From Synergistales bacterium (lineage in GTDB: Bacteria; Synergistota; Synergistia; Synergistales; 79-D21), in NCBI GenBank assembly GCA_015657435.1, contig JADLKH010000004.1:290358-297930 (forward strand): DNA of 7,573 nt. The letters run 5' to 3'. Within the stretch, counting starts at the first letter, position 1. Each line of letters starts with the position of its first letter. Below the pieces are notes generated by a model. The model was not told the DNA's origin. It searched no databases and worked only from the letters and a program-made list of their open reading frames with translations. This document shows positions 1-6,758 of the stretch, piece after piece. The position numbers and the translations under genes are program-made.

Positions 1-1023
1 GGGGGCATCCGGATCCTGTTCGAGGGGCATATGGATCACGTGGACATTCCCGACCTGTCGAAATGGACCCACGATCCCTACGGGGCCGAGGTCGAGAACG
101 GCCGCCTTTACGGGCGCGCGACGACGGACATGACCGGCAACCTGGCGGCCATGATCCATGCGGCTTCCCACGTGAAGCAGGATTTCGGCGATCTGCTGGA
201 CGGAGAAATTCTCGTTGCCGGGGTGGTCCACGAGGAATGTTTCGAAGGGGTGGCCTCGGAGCTGGTCGGAGAGGCCTTCAAGCCGGATTGCGTCGTCATC
301 GGCGAACCTTCGAACCTCACGCTCAAGCGCGGACAGCGCGGAAGGGCGGAGGTTGTCGTGGAAACGTACGGCAAGAGCGCCCATTCCTCCGATCCTTCCG
401 TCGGCCTCAACGCAGTGAAGAAGATGGCGAAGCTGCTGCTGGCCATCGAGGAGAAATTCGTCCCGAAGACGCACCCGGTTCTCGGCAAGGGGATCCTGGA
501 GGTCACCGATGTCATCTCGACTCCCTATCCCGGCGCCAGCGTCATTCCCGAGCGTTGCACGGCCACCTTCGACCGCCGTCTCCTGGTCGGGGAAACGAAG
601 GAGGTCGTCCTGGCCCAGGTCCAGGAGATCCTCGACGCGGAAATGGCGAAAGACCCCGATCTGAAGGCTTCCGTCAGGCTTGCCGTGGGCGAGGATCGCT
701 GCTACACGGGAGCGCCGATCAGGGCCGAGCGTTTCGCCCCGGCATGGCTTTTCGACGAAGGCCACCCCTTCGTGCAGTCGGCACTGGCCGGACTTCGTTC
801 CGCGGGGCAGGATCCCGTCGTTTCCCACTACTATTTCTGCACCAACGGAAGCTATTACGCCGGAAAGGCCGGAATCCCGACGATCGGTTACGGCGGGTCG
901 CTGGAAACGCTGGCCCACGTCGTGGACGAGTACATCGGGCTGGATCAGCTGAACCTGGCCTGCGAAGGCTACGCGGGGATCGTCCGGGCCGTCCTCGCGG
1001 GAAAGGGGCTGTCCCGTGCCTAA
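1..1023 (+). CDS. ygeY: YgeY-like M20 family zinc hydrolase, 5'-truncated by window
   Basis: Partial metallohydrolase of the M20 (ArgE/DapE/YgeY) family, expected to hydrolyse an amide bond on an amino acid derivative in the cytoplasm. The frame is open from base 1: the residues before the first ATG (position 31) already form the first metal motif, GHMDHV, so that ATG is internal. Numbering from the window edge (340 residues), metal and catalytic residues are H10 and D12 (GHMD), bridging D43 (TTDMTG), the E78-E79 pair (VVHEEC), E102 (IGEPS) and H306 (LAHVVDE). H128 (KSAHSS) lies in the dimerisation insert, about 115-230. All expected active-site residues are present. The stretches KRGQRGRAEV, FDRRLLVGET and the CTNGSYYAGKAGIPTIGYGG region resemble E. 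coli YgeY, the 'selenium metabolism-linked' branch, as I remember it. Roughly 60-70 N-terminal residues are missing. The TAA stop overlaps the next gene by 8 nt. Family is secure; the substrate is unknown, and the selenium link is only an annotation tradition. Confidence 0.9.
   Translation, partial: GGIRILFEGHMDHVDIPDLSKWTHDPYGAEVENGRLYGRATTDMTGNLAAMIHAASHVKQDFGDLLDGEILVAGVVHEECFEGVASELVGEAFKPDCVVIGEPSNLTLKRGQRGRAEVVVETYGKSAHSSDPSVGLNAVKKMAKLLLAIEEKFVPKTHPVLGKGILEVTDVISTPYPGASVIPERCTATFDRRLLVGETKEVVLAQVQEILDAEMAKDPDLKASVRLAVGEDRCYTGAPIRAERFAPAWLFDEGHPFVQSALAGLRSAGQDPVVSHYYFCTNGSYYAGKAGIPTIGYGGSLETLAHVVDEYIGLDQLNLACEGYAGIVRAVLAGKGLSRA
1004..1008 (+). promoter_or_regulatory. RBS for the GTG start at 1016
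   Basis: AGGGG inside the end of the M20 gene, 7 nt before GTG 1016. It supports the GTG start and implies translational coupling across the 8-nt overlap. Confidence 0.6.
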
Positions 1024-2260
1024 GCCGGGATCCCTTTCCTGCGTCCTCTGCGGGAGGGTTTTTGAGCCGGAAGGGGCTCCCTACACCTGCCCGGATTGCG
1101 GGCTGGACGGCACCCTGGACGTGAAGCTCGACCTGGAATCCGCGGGCAGGGCGGGTTTCAGCCGCGAATCCCTGGCCGCCTGCCGGGACGAGAGCCTGTG
1201 GCGATACCGGGCCATCCTTCCGGTTGAGAAGGAAGAGAACATCCCTTCCCTCCGAGTGGGCTGGACGCCCCTTTACGAAAGCCGCGCCCTGGCTTCCCGC
1301 TACGGGGTCAAGTCCGTCTACGTCAAGGACGACGGGCGAAACCCCACCGCTTCCCTGAAGGACCGGGCCAGCGCCGTGGGAGTGGCCAAGGCCCTGGATG
1401 CGGGACAGTCGGCGATCGCGTGTGCCTCCACCGGCAACGCCGCCAGTTCCCTCTCGGGCTTTTCGGCCGTGGCCGGGCTTGAGAGCTACATCTTCGTCCC
1501 GGAGCGGGCACCCGAGGCGAAGGTGACCCAGCTTCTGGTCTACGGGGCCCGGGTGCTGCTGGTGAAGGGGGATTATGCCGACGCCTTCAATCTGGCGACG
1601 GCGGCGATCGACCGTTTCGGGTGGTACAACCGCAACTGCGCCATCAATCCCTACCTGGTGGAGGGCAAGAAGACCTGTGCTCTCGAAATCGCCGAACAGC
1701 TGGGCTGGGACGTCCCCGACCGCGTTTTCATCTCCGTGGGGGACGGCTGCTGCATCGGCGGGCTTTACAAGGGGTTCGCGGATCTGCTGGAGCTCGGCTT
1801 CATCGAAAGAGTGCCGAAGCTGGTCGGCGTGCAGGCCGAGGGCAGCCGCCCCATCGCGGACGCCTTTGCGGCCGGAGCCGCACGCATCGTCCCGGGCCGG
1901 GAGGATACATTGGCGGACAGCATCGCCGTGGGAGCTCCCCGCAACTGGGCAAAGGCTCTCCGGGCGGTCCGCGGGACGGGCGGGACCATGGTGACCGTCA
2001 CGGATGAGGAGATCCTGAGCGCCATACGGGAGCTGGCCCGCACGACGGGCGTGTTCGGCGAACCCGCCGGCGTGACCGGATTCGCGGGTTTCCGGAAGAT
2101 GGCGGAAAATGGGGCCCTTTCGCCGGACGAGCGGGTGGCCTTTGTGGTGACCGGCAACGGCCTGAAGGACGCGAAGAGCGCGCGCAGAGCGGTTGGGGCG
2201 CCCCTTGCGGTCGCTCCCGACATCGACGAACTGATCCCGCTTCTGTCCCGGTTCAACTGA
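1016..2260 (+). CDS. threonine synthase-like PLP enzyme with N-terminal zinc ribbon
   Basis: A 414-aa fold-type-II PLP enzyme of the threonine synthase family. An N-terminal zinc ribbon is formed by C9-x2-C12 and C25-x2-C28. The PLP lysine is K115 in NPTASLKDRAS, followed by the substrate loop STGNAASS (138-145), a phosphate-binding loop GDGCCIGGLYKG (242-253), GVFGEPAG (345-352) and the C-terminal VTGNGLKD (378-385). The last two are typical of ThrC. The phosphate loop departs from the GNxGN type of well-studied threonine synthases. True ThrC turns O-phosphohomoserine into threonine, but no hom or thrB is seen here and the neighbours are amino acid hydrolases. A catabolic beta/gamma-elimination or ammonia-lyase role is therefore a real alternative (inference). 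GTG was chosen because an AGGGG lies 7 nt upstream and because the zinc ribbon needs this start. It overlaps the M20 gene by 8 nt, and 36 nt follow before the next gene. Confidence 0.85.
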   Translation: MPKPGSLSCVLCGRVFEPEGAPYTCPDCGLDGTLDVKLDLESAGRAGFSRESLAACRDESLWRYRAILPVEKEENIPSLRVGWTPLYESRALASRYGVKSVYVKDDGRNPTASLKDRASAVGVAKALDAGQSAIACASTGNAASSLSGFSAVAGLESYIFVPERAPEAKVTQLLVYGARVLLVKGDYADAFNLATAAIDRFGWYNRNCAINPYLVEGKKTCALEIAEQLGWDVPDRVFISVGDGCCIGGLYKGFADLLELGFIERVPKLVGVQAEGSRPIADAFAAGAARIVPGREDTLADSIAVGAPRNWAKALRAVRGTGGTMVTVTDEEILSAIRELARTTGVFGEPAGVTGFAGFRKMAENGALSPDERVAFVVTGNGLKDAKSARRAVGAPLAVAPDIDELIPLLSRFN

Positions 2261-2282
2261 AGGGAAAAGGCGGATTCACGAC

Positions 2283-2288
2283 AGGAGG
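2283..2288 (+). promoter_or_regulatory. strong RBS for the 489-aa PLP gene
   Basis: A full AGGAGG lies 8 nt before ATG 2297. It selects this ATG over the in-frame ATG five codons later and predicts strong translation. Confidence 0.7.
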
Positions 2289-2296
2289 AGAAAAAC

Positions 2297-3766
2297 ATGA
2301 TCGATTTGACCATGGACGAGGCAAAGCTGGAAAGAGCGGTAAAAAAGGCGAGGGAAAGGAACATCGTGATCCCCACTTTCAAGCAGATGAAGGATCCCGT
2401 GAAGCACACTCCGCAGAAGATCAAGGACCGCCTGAAGAACGTGGGCCTGTGGGACGTCGATTCCGCGAACCTTTTCCGCATCACCTGGAAGAACGAGCCG
2501 GTGAAGAACGGCGGGCTTTACGGCGGAGTGAACTACCTGGAGCTTCCCAAGGCGATCACGGGAGTGGACGCCCGGATCGTGGCCCTGGTGGGCAAGTGGT
2601 TCCCGACGGGCGCCCACAAGGTGGGAGCGAGTTTCGGCTGCCTGGTTCCGCGCCTCGTGACCGGACAGTTCGATCCCACCAGCCAGAAGGCCGTCTGGCC
2701 CTCCACGGGCAACTACTGCAGGGGCGGAGCCTACAATGCCCAGCTTCTGGGCTGTGAATCCATCGCCATCCTGCCCGAGGGGATGAGCAAGGAGCGCTTC
2801 GAGTGGCTGAGGACGGTCGCCGGCGAGGTCATCGGCACGCCCGGCACGGAGAGCAACGTCAAGGAGATCTACGACAAGGTCTGGGAGCTTCGCAAGACTC
2901 GTGACAACATCCTCGTTTTCAACCAGTTCGAGGAGTTCGGCAACCACCTTTGGCACTACGAGGTCACCGGGCACGCCATGGAAGAGGTCCTGAAGAGCAT
3001 CATGGGCCCGAAGGACCGCTTCGCGGGCGTCACGGTCACTTCCGGCTCCGCCGGGACGACCGCCTGCGGCAACTACCTGAAGACCGTCTATCCCAACGCG
3101 AAGCTGGCCGTCGGCGAAGCTCTGCAGTGCCCCACCCTCATCTGGAACGGCTTCGGCGCCCACCGCATCGAGGGGATCGGCGACAAGCACGTCCCCTGGA
3201 TCCATGACGTGAAGGACACCGATCTGGTCATGGCGGTCGACGACGCCGACTGCATGGCGATGGTCCGCCTCTTCAACGAGCCCGCCGGACGCGAGTACCT
3301 CGTCAGCCAGGGCATGCCGGCCTCCCTGGTGGAGAGCCTTCCGCTCATGGGGATCTCCGGCGCGGCGAACGTCGTCATGGCCATCAAGATGGCGAAGTAC
3401 TACGAACTCACTTCCCGGGACATCGTCCTCACCGTCTTCACCGACTCCATGGAACTGTACGGGTCCCGCCTCGAGGAGATGAGGCAGGAACGGGGCAAGC
3501 CCTACACCGCGTGCGACGCCGCCGTCGACCACGGGCGCCACGTCCTGGGCATCAGCCGGGAAGCCATGCTGGAGATGAACTACTACGACAGGCTCAGGGT
3601 CCACAACCTGAAGTACTACACCTGGGTCGAGCAGCAGGGCAAGACGTCCGAGGAACTGAACGCCCAGTGGTACGACTACGATGAGTACTGGGGATCCATC
3701 CGCTCCATGGCGGATGCCATCGACGGAAAAATCGAGGAGTTCAACGCCAGGGTGGGGTTGCTCTAG
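2297..3766 (+). CDS. PLP-dependent fold-type-II enzyme, reaction unassigned
   Basis: A 489-aa protein of the cysteine synthase/tryptophan synthase beta superfamily. The likely Schiff-base lysine is K108 in TGAHKVGASFG; the His-Lys pair resembles the HK of tryptophan synthase beta rather than the S-x-KDR type of the upstream gene. Further motifs are PSTGNYCRGGA (135-145, amino acid carboxylate loop), a Gly/Ser/Thr-rich SGSAGTTACG (249-258, candidate PLP phosphate loop), IEGIG (291-295) and SGAANVV (354-360). It is much longer than cysteine synthase (about 310 aa), with an N-terminal extension of about 80 residues and a charged, Tyr/Trp-rich C-terminal tail after about 400. I recognise the superfamily, generally annotated as a 'PLP-dependent beta subunit' protein, but not a proven reaction. 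It sits 36 nt after the ThrC-like gene and 24 nt before the D-aminoacylase, so a step acting on the released amino acid, such as beta-elimination or deamination, is plausible inference. Cysteine synthase proper is unlikely. Confidence 0.85.
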   Translation: MIDLTMDEAKLERAVKKARERNIVIPTFKQMKDPVKHTPQKIKDRLKNVGLWDVDSANLFRITWKNEPVKNGGLYGGVNYLELPKAITGVDARIVALVGKWFPTGAHKVGASFGCLVPRLVTGQFDPTSQKAVWPSTGNYCRGGAYNAQLLGCESIAILPEGMSKERFEWLRTVAGEVIGTPGTESNVKEIYDKVWELRKTRDNILVFNQFEEFGNHLWHYEVTGHAMEEVLKSIMGPKDRFAGVTVTSGSAGTTACGNYLKTVYPNAKLAVGEALQCPTLIWNGFGAHRIEGIGDKHVPWIHDVKDTDLVMAVDDADCMAMVRLFNEPAGREYLVSQGMPASLVESLPLMGISGAANVVMAIKMAKYYELTSRDIVLTVFTDSMELYGSRLEEMRQERGKPYTACDAAVDHGRHVLGISREAMLEMNYYDRLRVHNLKYYTWVEQQGKTSEELNAQWYDYDEYWGSIRSMADAIDGKIEEFNARVGLL

Positions 3767-3790
3767 GACGCGCCGGGGAGGGCCGAAACC

Positions 3791-5386
3791 ATGAAATTCG
3801 ATGTCCTGATCAAGAACGGCCTGCTTTACGACGGGACGGGCGGCCAGGGGTTCAGGGCCGACCTTGGGATTTGCCGCGACCGCATCGAGGCGATCGGGGA
3901 CCTCTCGGGATCGACGGGAAGTTCCGTGATCGACGCGGCCGGCAGGATCGTCTGCCCCGGCTTCATCGACACCCACAGTCACTCCGGAATCCTGGCCCTC
4001 TGCAAGCCGGATACGCCGCACAACGTGATGCAGGGGATCACGACCTGCGTGGTCGGGCAGGACGCCATGGGGGCGGCCCCCATGGTCGACGGTTTCGTCG
4101 GGCCGTGGAAGAAAGCCATGGCCGGGCTGGAGGGGAGCTACGACCTGGACTGGAGTTGGCGCTCCACCGCGGACTACCTGGATCGTCTGGATGCCATGGA
4201 CCTGGGGCCGAATTTCGCCTATCTCGCCCCCCACGGGAACATCCGGATGAGCGTCATGGGGCTGGACAACCGCAAGCCCACCCCGGAAGAGCTGGAAAGG
4301 ATGAAGGTCCTCCTCCGGGAGTGCCTCGACCAGGGAGCCTTCGGCATGTCCACGGGAATGATCTACCCGCCCTGCAGCTTTGCGGACACGGAGGAGTTCA
4401 TCGAACTGGGCAGGGTGCTCGAGCAGAACGACGCTCTTTTCGTGACGCATCAGCGGAGCGAGGCCGACGCCATCCTCTCCTCGATGGACGAGATCATCCG
4501 GATCGGGAGGGAAAGCGGCTGTCGGATCCATTTCTCCCATTTCAAGGTCGCCGGCAGGAAAAACTGGGGATTGTTCGACGCCGTGCTGGCCAAACTGGAC
4601 GAGTGCACGCGGCAGGGAATAAGGGTTTCCGTGGACCAGTACCCCTACGTGGCCGGAAGCACGACCCTGAGCGTGATCCTTCCCCCCTGGGCGCACGACG
4701 GCGGAACGGACCGGATGATCGAGCGCCTGGCGGATCCGGAAGCCCGAAAACGGATGACCGCGGATATTGAAAAAGGGATCCCAGGCTGGGATAATTTCGT
4801 TGATTTCGCTGGCCTTGATGGAATTTTCGTAACATTCGTGAAAACGGCGAAAAATCAGTGGACCGTCGGAAAAAGCCTCGTGGAAATCGGCCGGGAAATG
4901 GGCAAGGACCCCCTGGAAGCGACCTACGACCTTCTTCTCGAGGAGGAAGGAACGGCGGGCCTGGTGGATTTTTACGGCCTGGAGGAGCACGTCGTCCGAA
5001 TTCTGCAGCGTCCCGAGCAAAACGTCTGCACCGACGGCATCATGGGAGGCAAGCCTCACCCCCGCGTCTACGGGACCTACCCGCGCGTTCTCGGAAAGTA
5101 CGTCAGGGAGGGAGCTCTGGACATGGCGACGGCCATCCGCAAGATGACCGGCAAACCGGCATCGGTCCTTGGGTTCGCGGACCGGGGCGTTCTGAAGGAA
5201 GGATTCGCGGCCGACATCGTGGTCTTTGATCCGGAAACGGTCCGGGATACGGCGGATTATGCCGAACCCATCCGCTTCCCGGAAGGCATCGAGCACGTGA
5301 TCGTCAACGGGAAGGCGGTTGTCGCGAACGGGAAGCATGTCCCCGTCAAAGCCGGGAAGGTCATCCGGTTTTCGGGGCGGAACTAG
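3791..5386 (+). CDS. N-acyl-D-amino-acid deacylase (D-aminoacylase), amidohydrolase superfamily
   Basis: A 531-aa amidohydrolase, close to the usual length of D-aminoacylases (about 480-530 aa), which hydrolyse N-acyl-D-amino acids to the free D-amino acid and a carboxylate. An N-terminal beta-sandwich strand (DVLIKNGLLYDGTG) leads to the metal motif GFIDTHSHS (D60, H62, H64). Later TIM-barrel ligands are H220 (FVTHQRSE) and H250 (IHFSHFK), and the likely catalytic Asp is D415 (CTDGIMGG). The family signature HPRVYGTYPRVLGKYVRE spans 423-440, and the C-terminal sandwich carries GFAADIVVFDP (471-481). Where the Alcaligenes enzyme has a Cys zinc ligand in GNCG, this protein reads GQDAM, so an Asp occupies the position. 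I recall other family members with GQDG, so this is probably a subfamily trait. GGGGAGGG ends 8 nt before the ATG and fixes the start. Acyl and side-chain specificity cannot be told from the sequence. A stretch around 4761-4860 is unusually AT-rich. Confidence 0.92.
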   Translation: MKFDVLIKNGLLYDGTGGQGFRADLGICRDRIEAIGDLSGSTGSSVIDAAGRIVCPGFIDTHSHSGILALCKPDTPHNVMQGITTCVVGQDAMGAAPMVDGFVGPWKKAMAGLEGSYDLDWSWRSTADYLDRLDAMDLGPNFAYLAPHGNIRMSVMGLDNRKPTPEELERMKVLLRECLDQGAFGMSTGMIYPPCSFADTEEFIELGRVLEQNDALFVTHQRSEADAILSSMDEIIRIGRESGCRIHFSHFKVAGRKNWGLFDAVLAKLDECTRQGIRVSVDQYPYVAGSTTLSVILPPWAHDGGTDRMIERLADPEARKRMTADIEKGIPGWDNFVDFAGLDGIFVTFVKTAKNQWTVGKSLVEIGREMGKDPLEATYDLLLEEEGTAGLVDFYGLEEHVVRILQRPEQNVCTDGIMGGKPHPRVYGTYPRVLGKYVREGALDMATAIRKMTGKPASVLGFADRGVLKEGFAADIVVFDPETVRDTADYAEPIRFPEGIEHVIVNGKAVVANGKHVPVKAGKVIRFSGRN

Positions 5387-5506
5387 AAAAGGGCAACCCT
5401 GGAGAGGGGAGGTGCCGTCCGTCTTTTTTTCTTCTCTGTTGGTCCATGCTGCATGCGCACGAAGGAGATCCGACGTTCCATTCACAGCGAAAGGGAGGAT
5501 TGCTCG
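5387..5506 (+). other. 120-nt gap between enzyme genes and TRAP genes
   Basis: This gap holds a T7 run (5424-5430) in a pyrimidine-rich stretch. The purine-rich stretch 5402-5412 can pair with 5426-5436, but about half the pairs are G-T, so this is at best a weak terminator. A short inverted repeat, CATGC-T-GCATG, lies at 5445-5455 and could be an operator half-pair. I see no convincing -35/-10 pair, so whether the TRAP genes have their own promoter is open. Confidence 0.3.
5492..5498 (+). promoter_or_regulatory. RBS deciding the dctP start
   Basis: AGGGAGG ends 8 nt before ATG 5507. This favours 5507 over the in-frame ATG at 5453, and translation from 5507 begins directly with a signal peptide. 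Confidence 0.75.
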
Positions 5507-6586
5507 ATGAAGAAAAGCGGTAGCCTGTTCAAGGTAGTCGTCAGCCTCGTCCTGCTGGCGGGAATCGCTCTGGCCTTTTCCGCCTCGCCGGCCGCGGCCG
5601 CGCCCGAGTACAAGTGGAAGTTCGCCCAGACCACGGTTCGGCCGACCCAGGCCATGTCCATGAGGCTCTTCTGCGACCTCGTCAAGAAGTACACGAACGG
5701 CCGCATGGAGATCAAGTTCTACCCCGACGGCCTCATGGGAAGCCACGATGAAATCTTCCATGCCGTACAGGAAGGCAGCATCGAGATCGGGAACTTCGCC
5801 CCCTATGTGAACCTCGTCCCCGGCGGCATGTTCAACTGGATGCCCTGGACGATTTCCTCATGGGAGGAATCCGAGATCGCCTTCGGCCGCCCCAACGGGA
5901 TCCTCTACAAGGTCCTCGAGAAGGCCTACAACGAGATCGGCATGCATACCCTGTACACGAACAGCCAGGGCCCCTACGGCCTCGGGAACAACGTCCGCGA
6001 GATCAGGACCCCGGCCGACCTCAAGAACCTGAAGTTCCGCGTTTCCTCTTCCCTCGGCAGCGTGAAGGGCCTTGTCAACATGGGCAAGGGAACCGGCATG
6101 ACGGTGGAAACGATCGCCTGGGGCGAGCTGTACAACGCCCTTAGCCGCGGCGTCGTCGACGGCTGCTGGGATATGTGGCCCTCCCTGATCGAGGAGAGGC
6201 ACGCCGAAGTCATGAAGTACTACACCGCCCTCGACTGGATGTGGGACGGCAACCAGATCGCCGTGAACAAGGCGAAGTACGACGCCCTGCCGAAGGACAT
6301 CCAGGCTGCCATCACCCGGGCCGCCAAGGAAGCCGAAATTCACCAGTACAAGCTGGCGAAGGCGGCGGTGAAGGATATGGAAGCCCGGCTCAAGAAGCAG
6401 GCCAACTTCAAGATCTACTACCCGACCGAGAAGGAACGCGACGTGTTCCGCCAGAAGGCCCAGGCCCTCTCCATCTGGGATGAGCTCTGCAAGCCCTGGC
6501 TCGACAAGGCCTATCCCGGCCAGAACATGACCCAGAAGATCCTGAAGGAGCTCGAAGCGATCCGCAAGCAGGTCCGCAAGAACTAG
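5507..6586 (+). CDS. dctP: TRAP transporter solute-binding protein, DctP family
   Basis: A 359-aa extracytoplasmic receptor of a TRAP transporter. It binds an organic acid, typically through a carboxylate, in the periplasm and hands it to DctQM for sodium-driven uptake. Residues 1 to about 32 form a Sec signal peptide: MKKSGSLFK, then a hydrophobic core to about 23, then an Ala-rich cleavage zone (SPAAAA). There is no lipobox cysteine, so the mature protein should be free in the periplasm. Family marks are R178 in LKNLKFRVS (the conserved substrate-carboxylate Arg position), the ETIAWGELYNALSRGVVDG block (201-219), and a helical, Lys-rich C-terminus. Length is usual for the family. ATG 5507 was chosen over 5453 because of the AGGGAGG and because the signal peptide then sits at the N-terminus. 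The ligand cannot be read from the sequence; the adjacent deacylase and amino acid enzymes suggest an acylated or modified amino acid (inference). A 172-nt spacer with a hairpin follows. Confidence 0.94.
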   Translation: MKKSGSLFKVVVSLVLLAGIALAFSASPAAAAPEYKWKFAQTTVRPTQAMSMRLFCDLVKKYTNGRMEIKFYPDGLMGSHDEIFHAVQEGSIEIGNFAPYVNLVPGGMFNWMPWTISSWEESEIAFGRPNGILYKVLEKAYNEIGMHTLYTNSQGPYGLGNNVREIRTPADLKNLKFRVSSSLGSVKGLVNMGKGTGMTVETIAWGELYNALSRGVVDGCWDMWPSLIEERHAEVMKYYTALDWMWDGNQIAVNKAKYDALPKDIQAAITRAAKEAEIHQYKLAKAAVKDMEARLKKQANFKIYYPTEKERDVFRQKAQALSIWDELCKPWLDKAYPGQNMTQKILKELEAIRKQVRKN

Positions 6587-6613
6587 CCTCGAGGATTGAA
6601 CCGAGGTGGATGG

Positions 6614-6649
6614 GGCTCCCCGGAAAACCCTGGCGGGTTCCGGGGAGCC
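6614..6649 (+). promoter_or_regulatory. strong hairpin between dctP and dctQ
   Basis: A perfect 12-bp inverted repeat (6614-6625 with 6638-6649; left arm GGCTCCCCGGAA) begins 27 nt after the dctP stop. The 12-nt loop can extend the stem by three more pairs (CCC 6628-6630 with GGG 6635-6637) around a TGGC tetraloop, leaving an AA bulge. The bases after it (TTGTCCCGCT) are not a T run, so it is a poor classical terminator. It may act as a 3' stabiliser or partial terminator that keeps dctP mRNA more abundant than dctQM. The role is inference; the pairing is seen directly. Confidence 0.75.
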
Positions 6650-6743
6650 TTGTCCCGCTAAAGGGAAAAAAACGTCGGAGCAAAAGCCGGCGATCACGGA
6701 TAGAGGGAAAGCGGGGGGAACCCCTTGCCCCTTGAAGTTCCAA

Positions 6744-6748
6744 AGGAG
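6744..6748 (+). promoter_or_regulatory. RBS for the dctQ GTG start
   Basis: AGGAG lies 10 nt before GTG 6759. Another in-frame GTG at 6750 is only 1 nt from it and so is unlikely to be the start. Confidence 0.55.
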
Positions 6749-6758
6749 CGTGAGGCAC

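Noticed and set aside
31..33. ATG 31 as the start of the M20 hydrolase
   Set aside because: The frame is open to base 1 and the residues before it contain the GH of the GHMD metal motif, so the gene starts outside the window.
5453..5506. Upstream in-frame ATG as dctP start
   Set aside because: It would put 18 charged residues before the signal peptide, and the AGGGAGG at 5492-5498 clearly serves ATG 5507.
2276..5761. 1161-codon open frame on the minus strand across three genes
   Set aside because: Its codons align exactly opposite the sense codons of the + strand genes, all of which share one frame. It stays open only because the GC-rich genes avoid TTA, CTA and TCA. Its protein is His/Asp/Val/Gly-rich, with no recognisable domain and no RBS.
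6614..6649. Calling the dctP-dctQ hairpin a Rho-independent terminator
   Set aside because: No T run follows the stem on the + strand, and dctQM continue downstream in the same transporter.
6606..6758. ATG 6606 as the dctQ start
   Set aside because: The extension passes through the hairpin and encodes a charged, non-membrane leader. GTG 6759 has a nearby AGGAG and gives the normal DctQ length.
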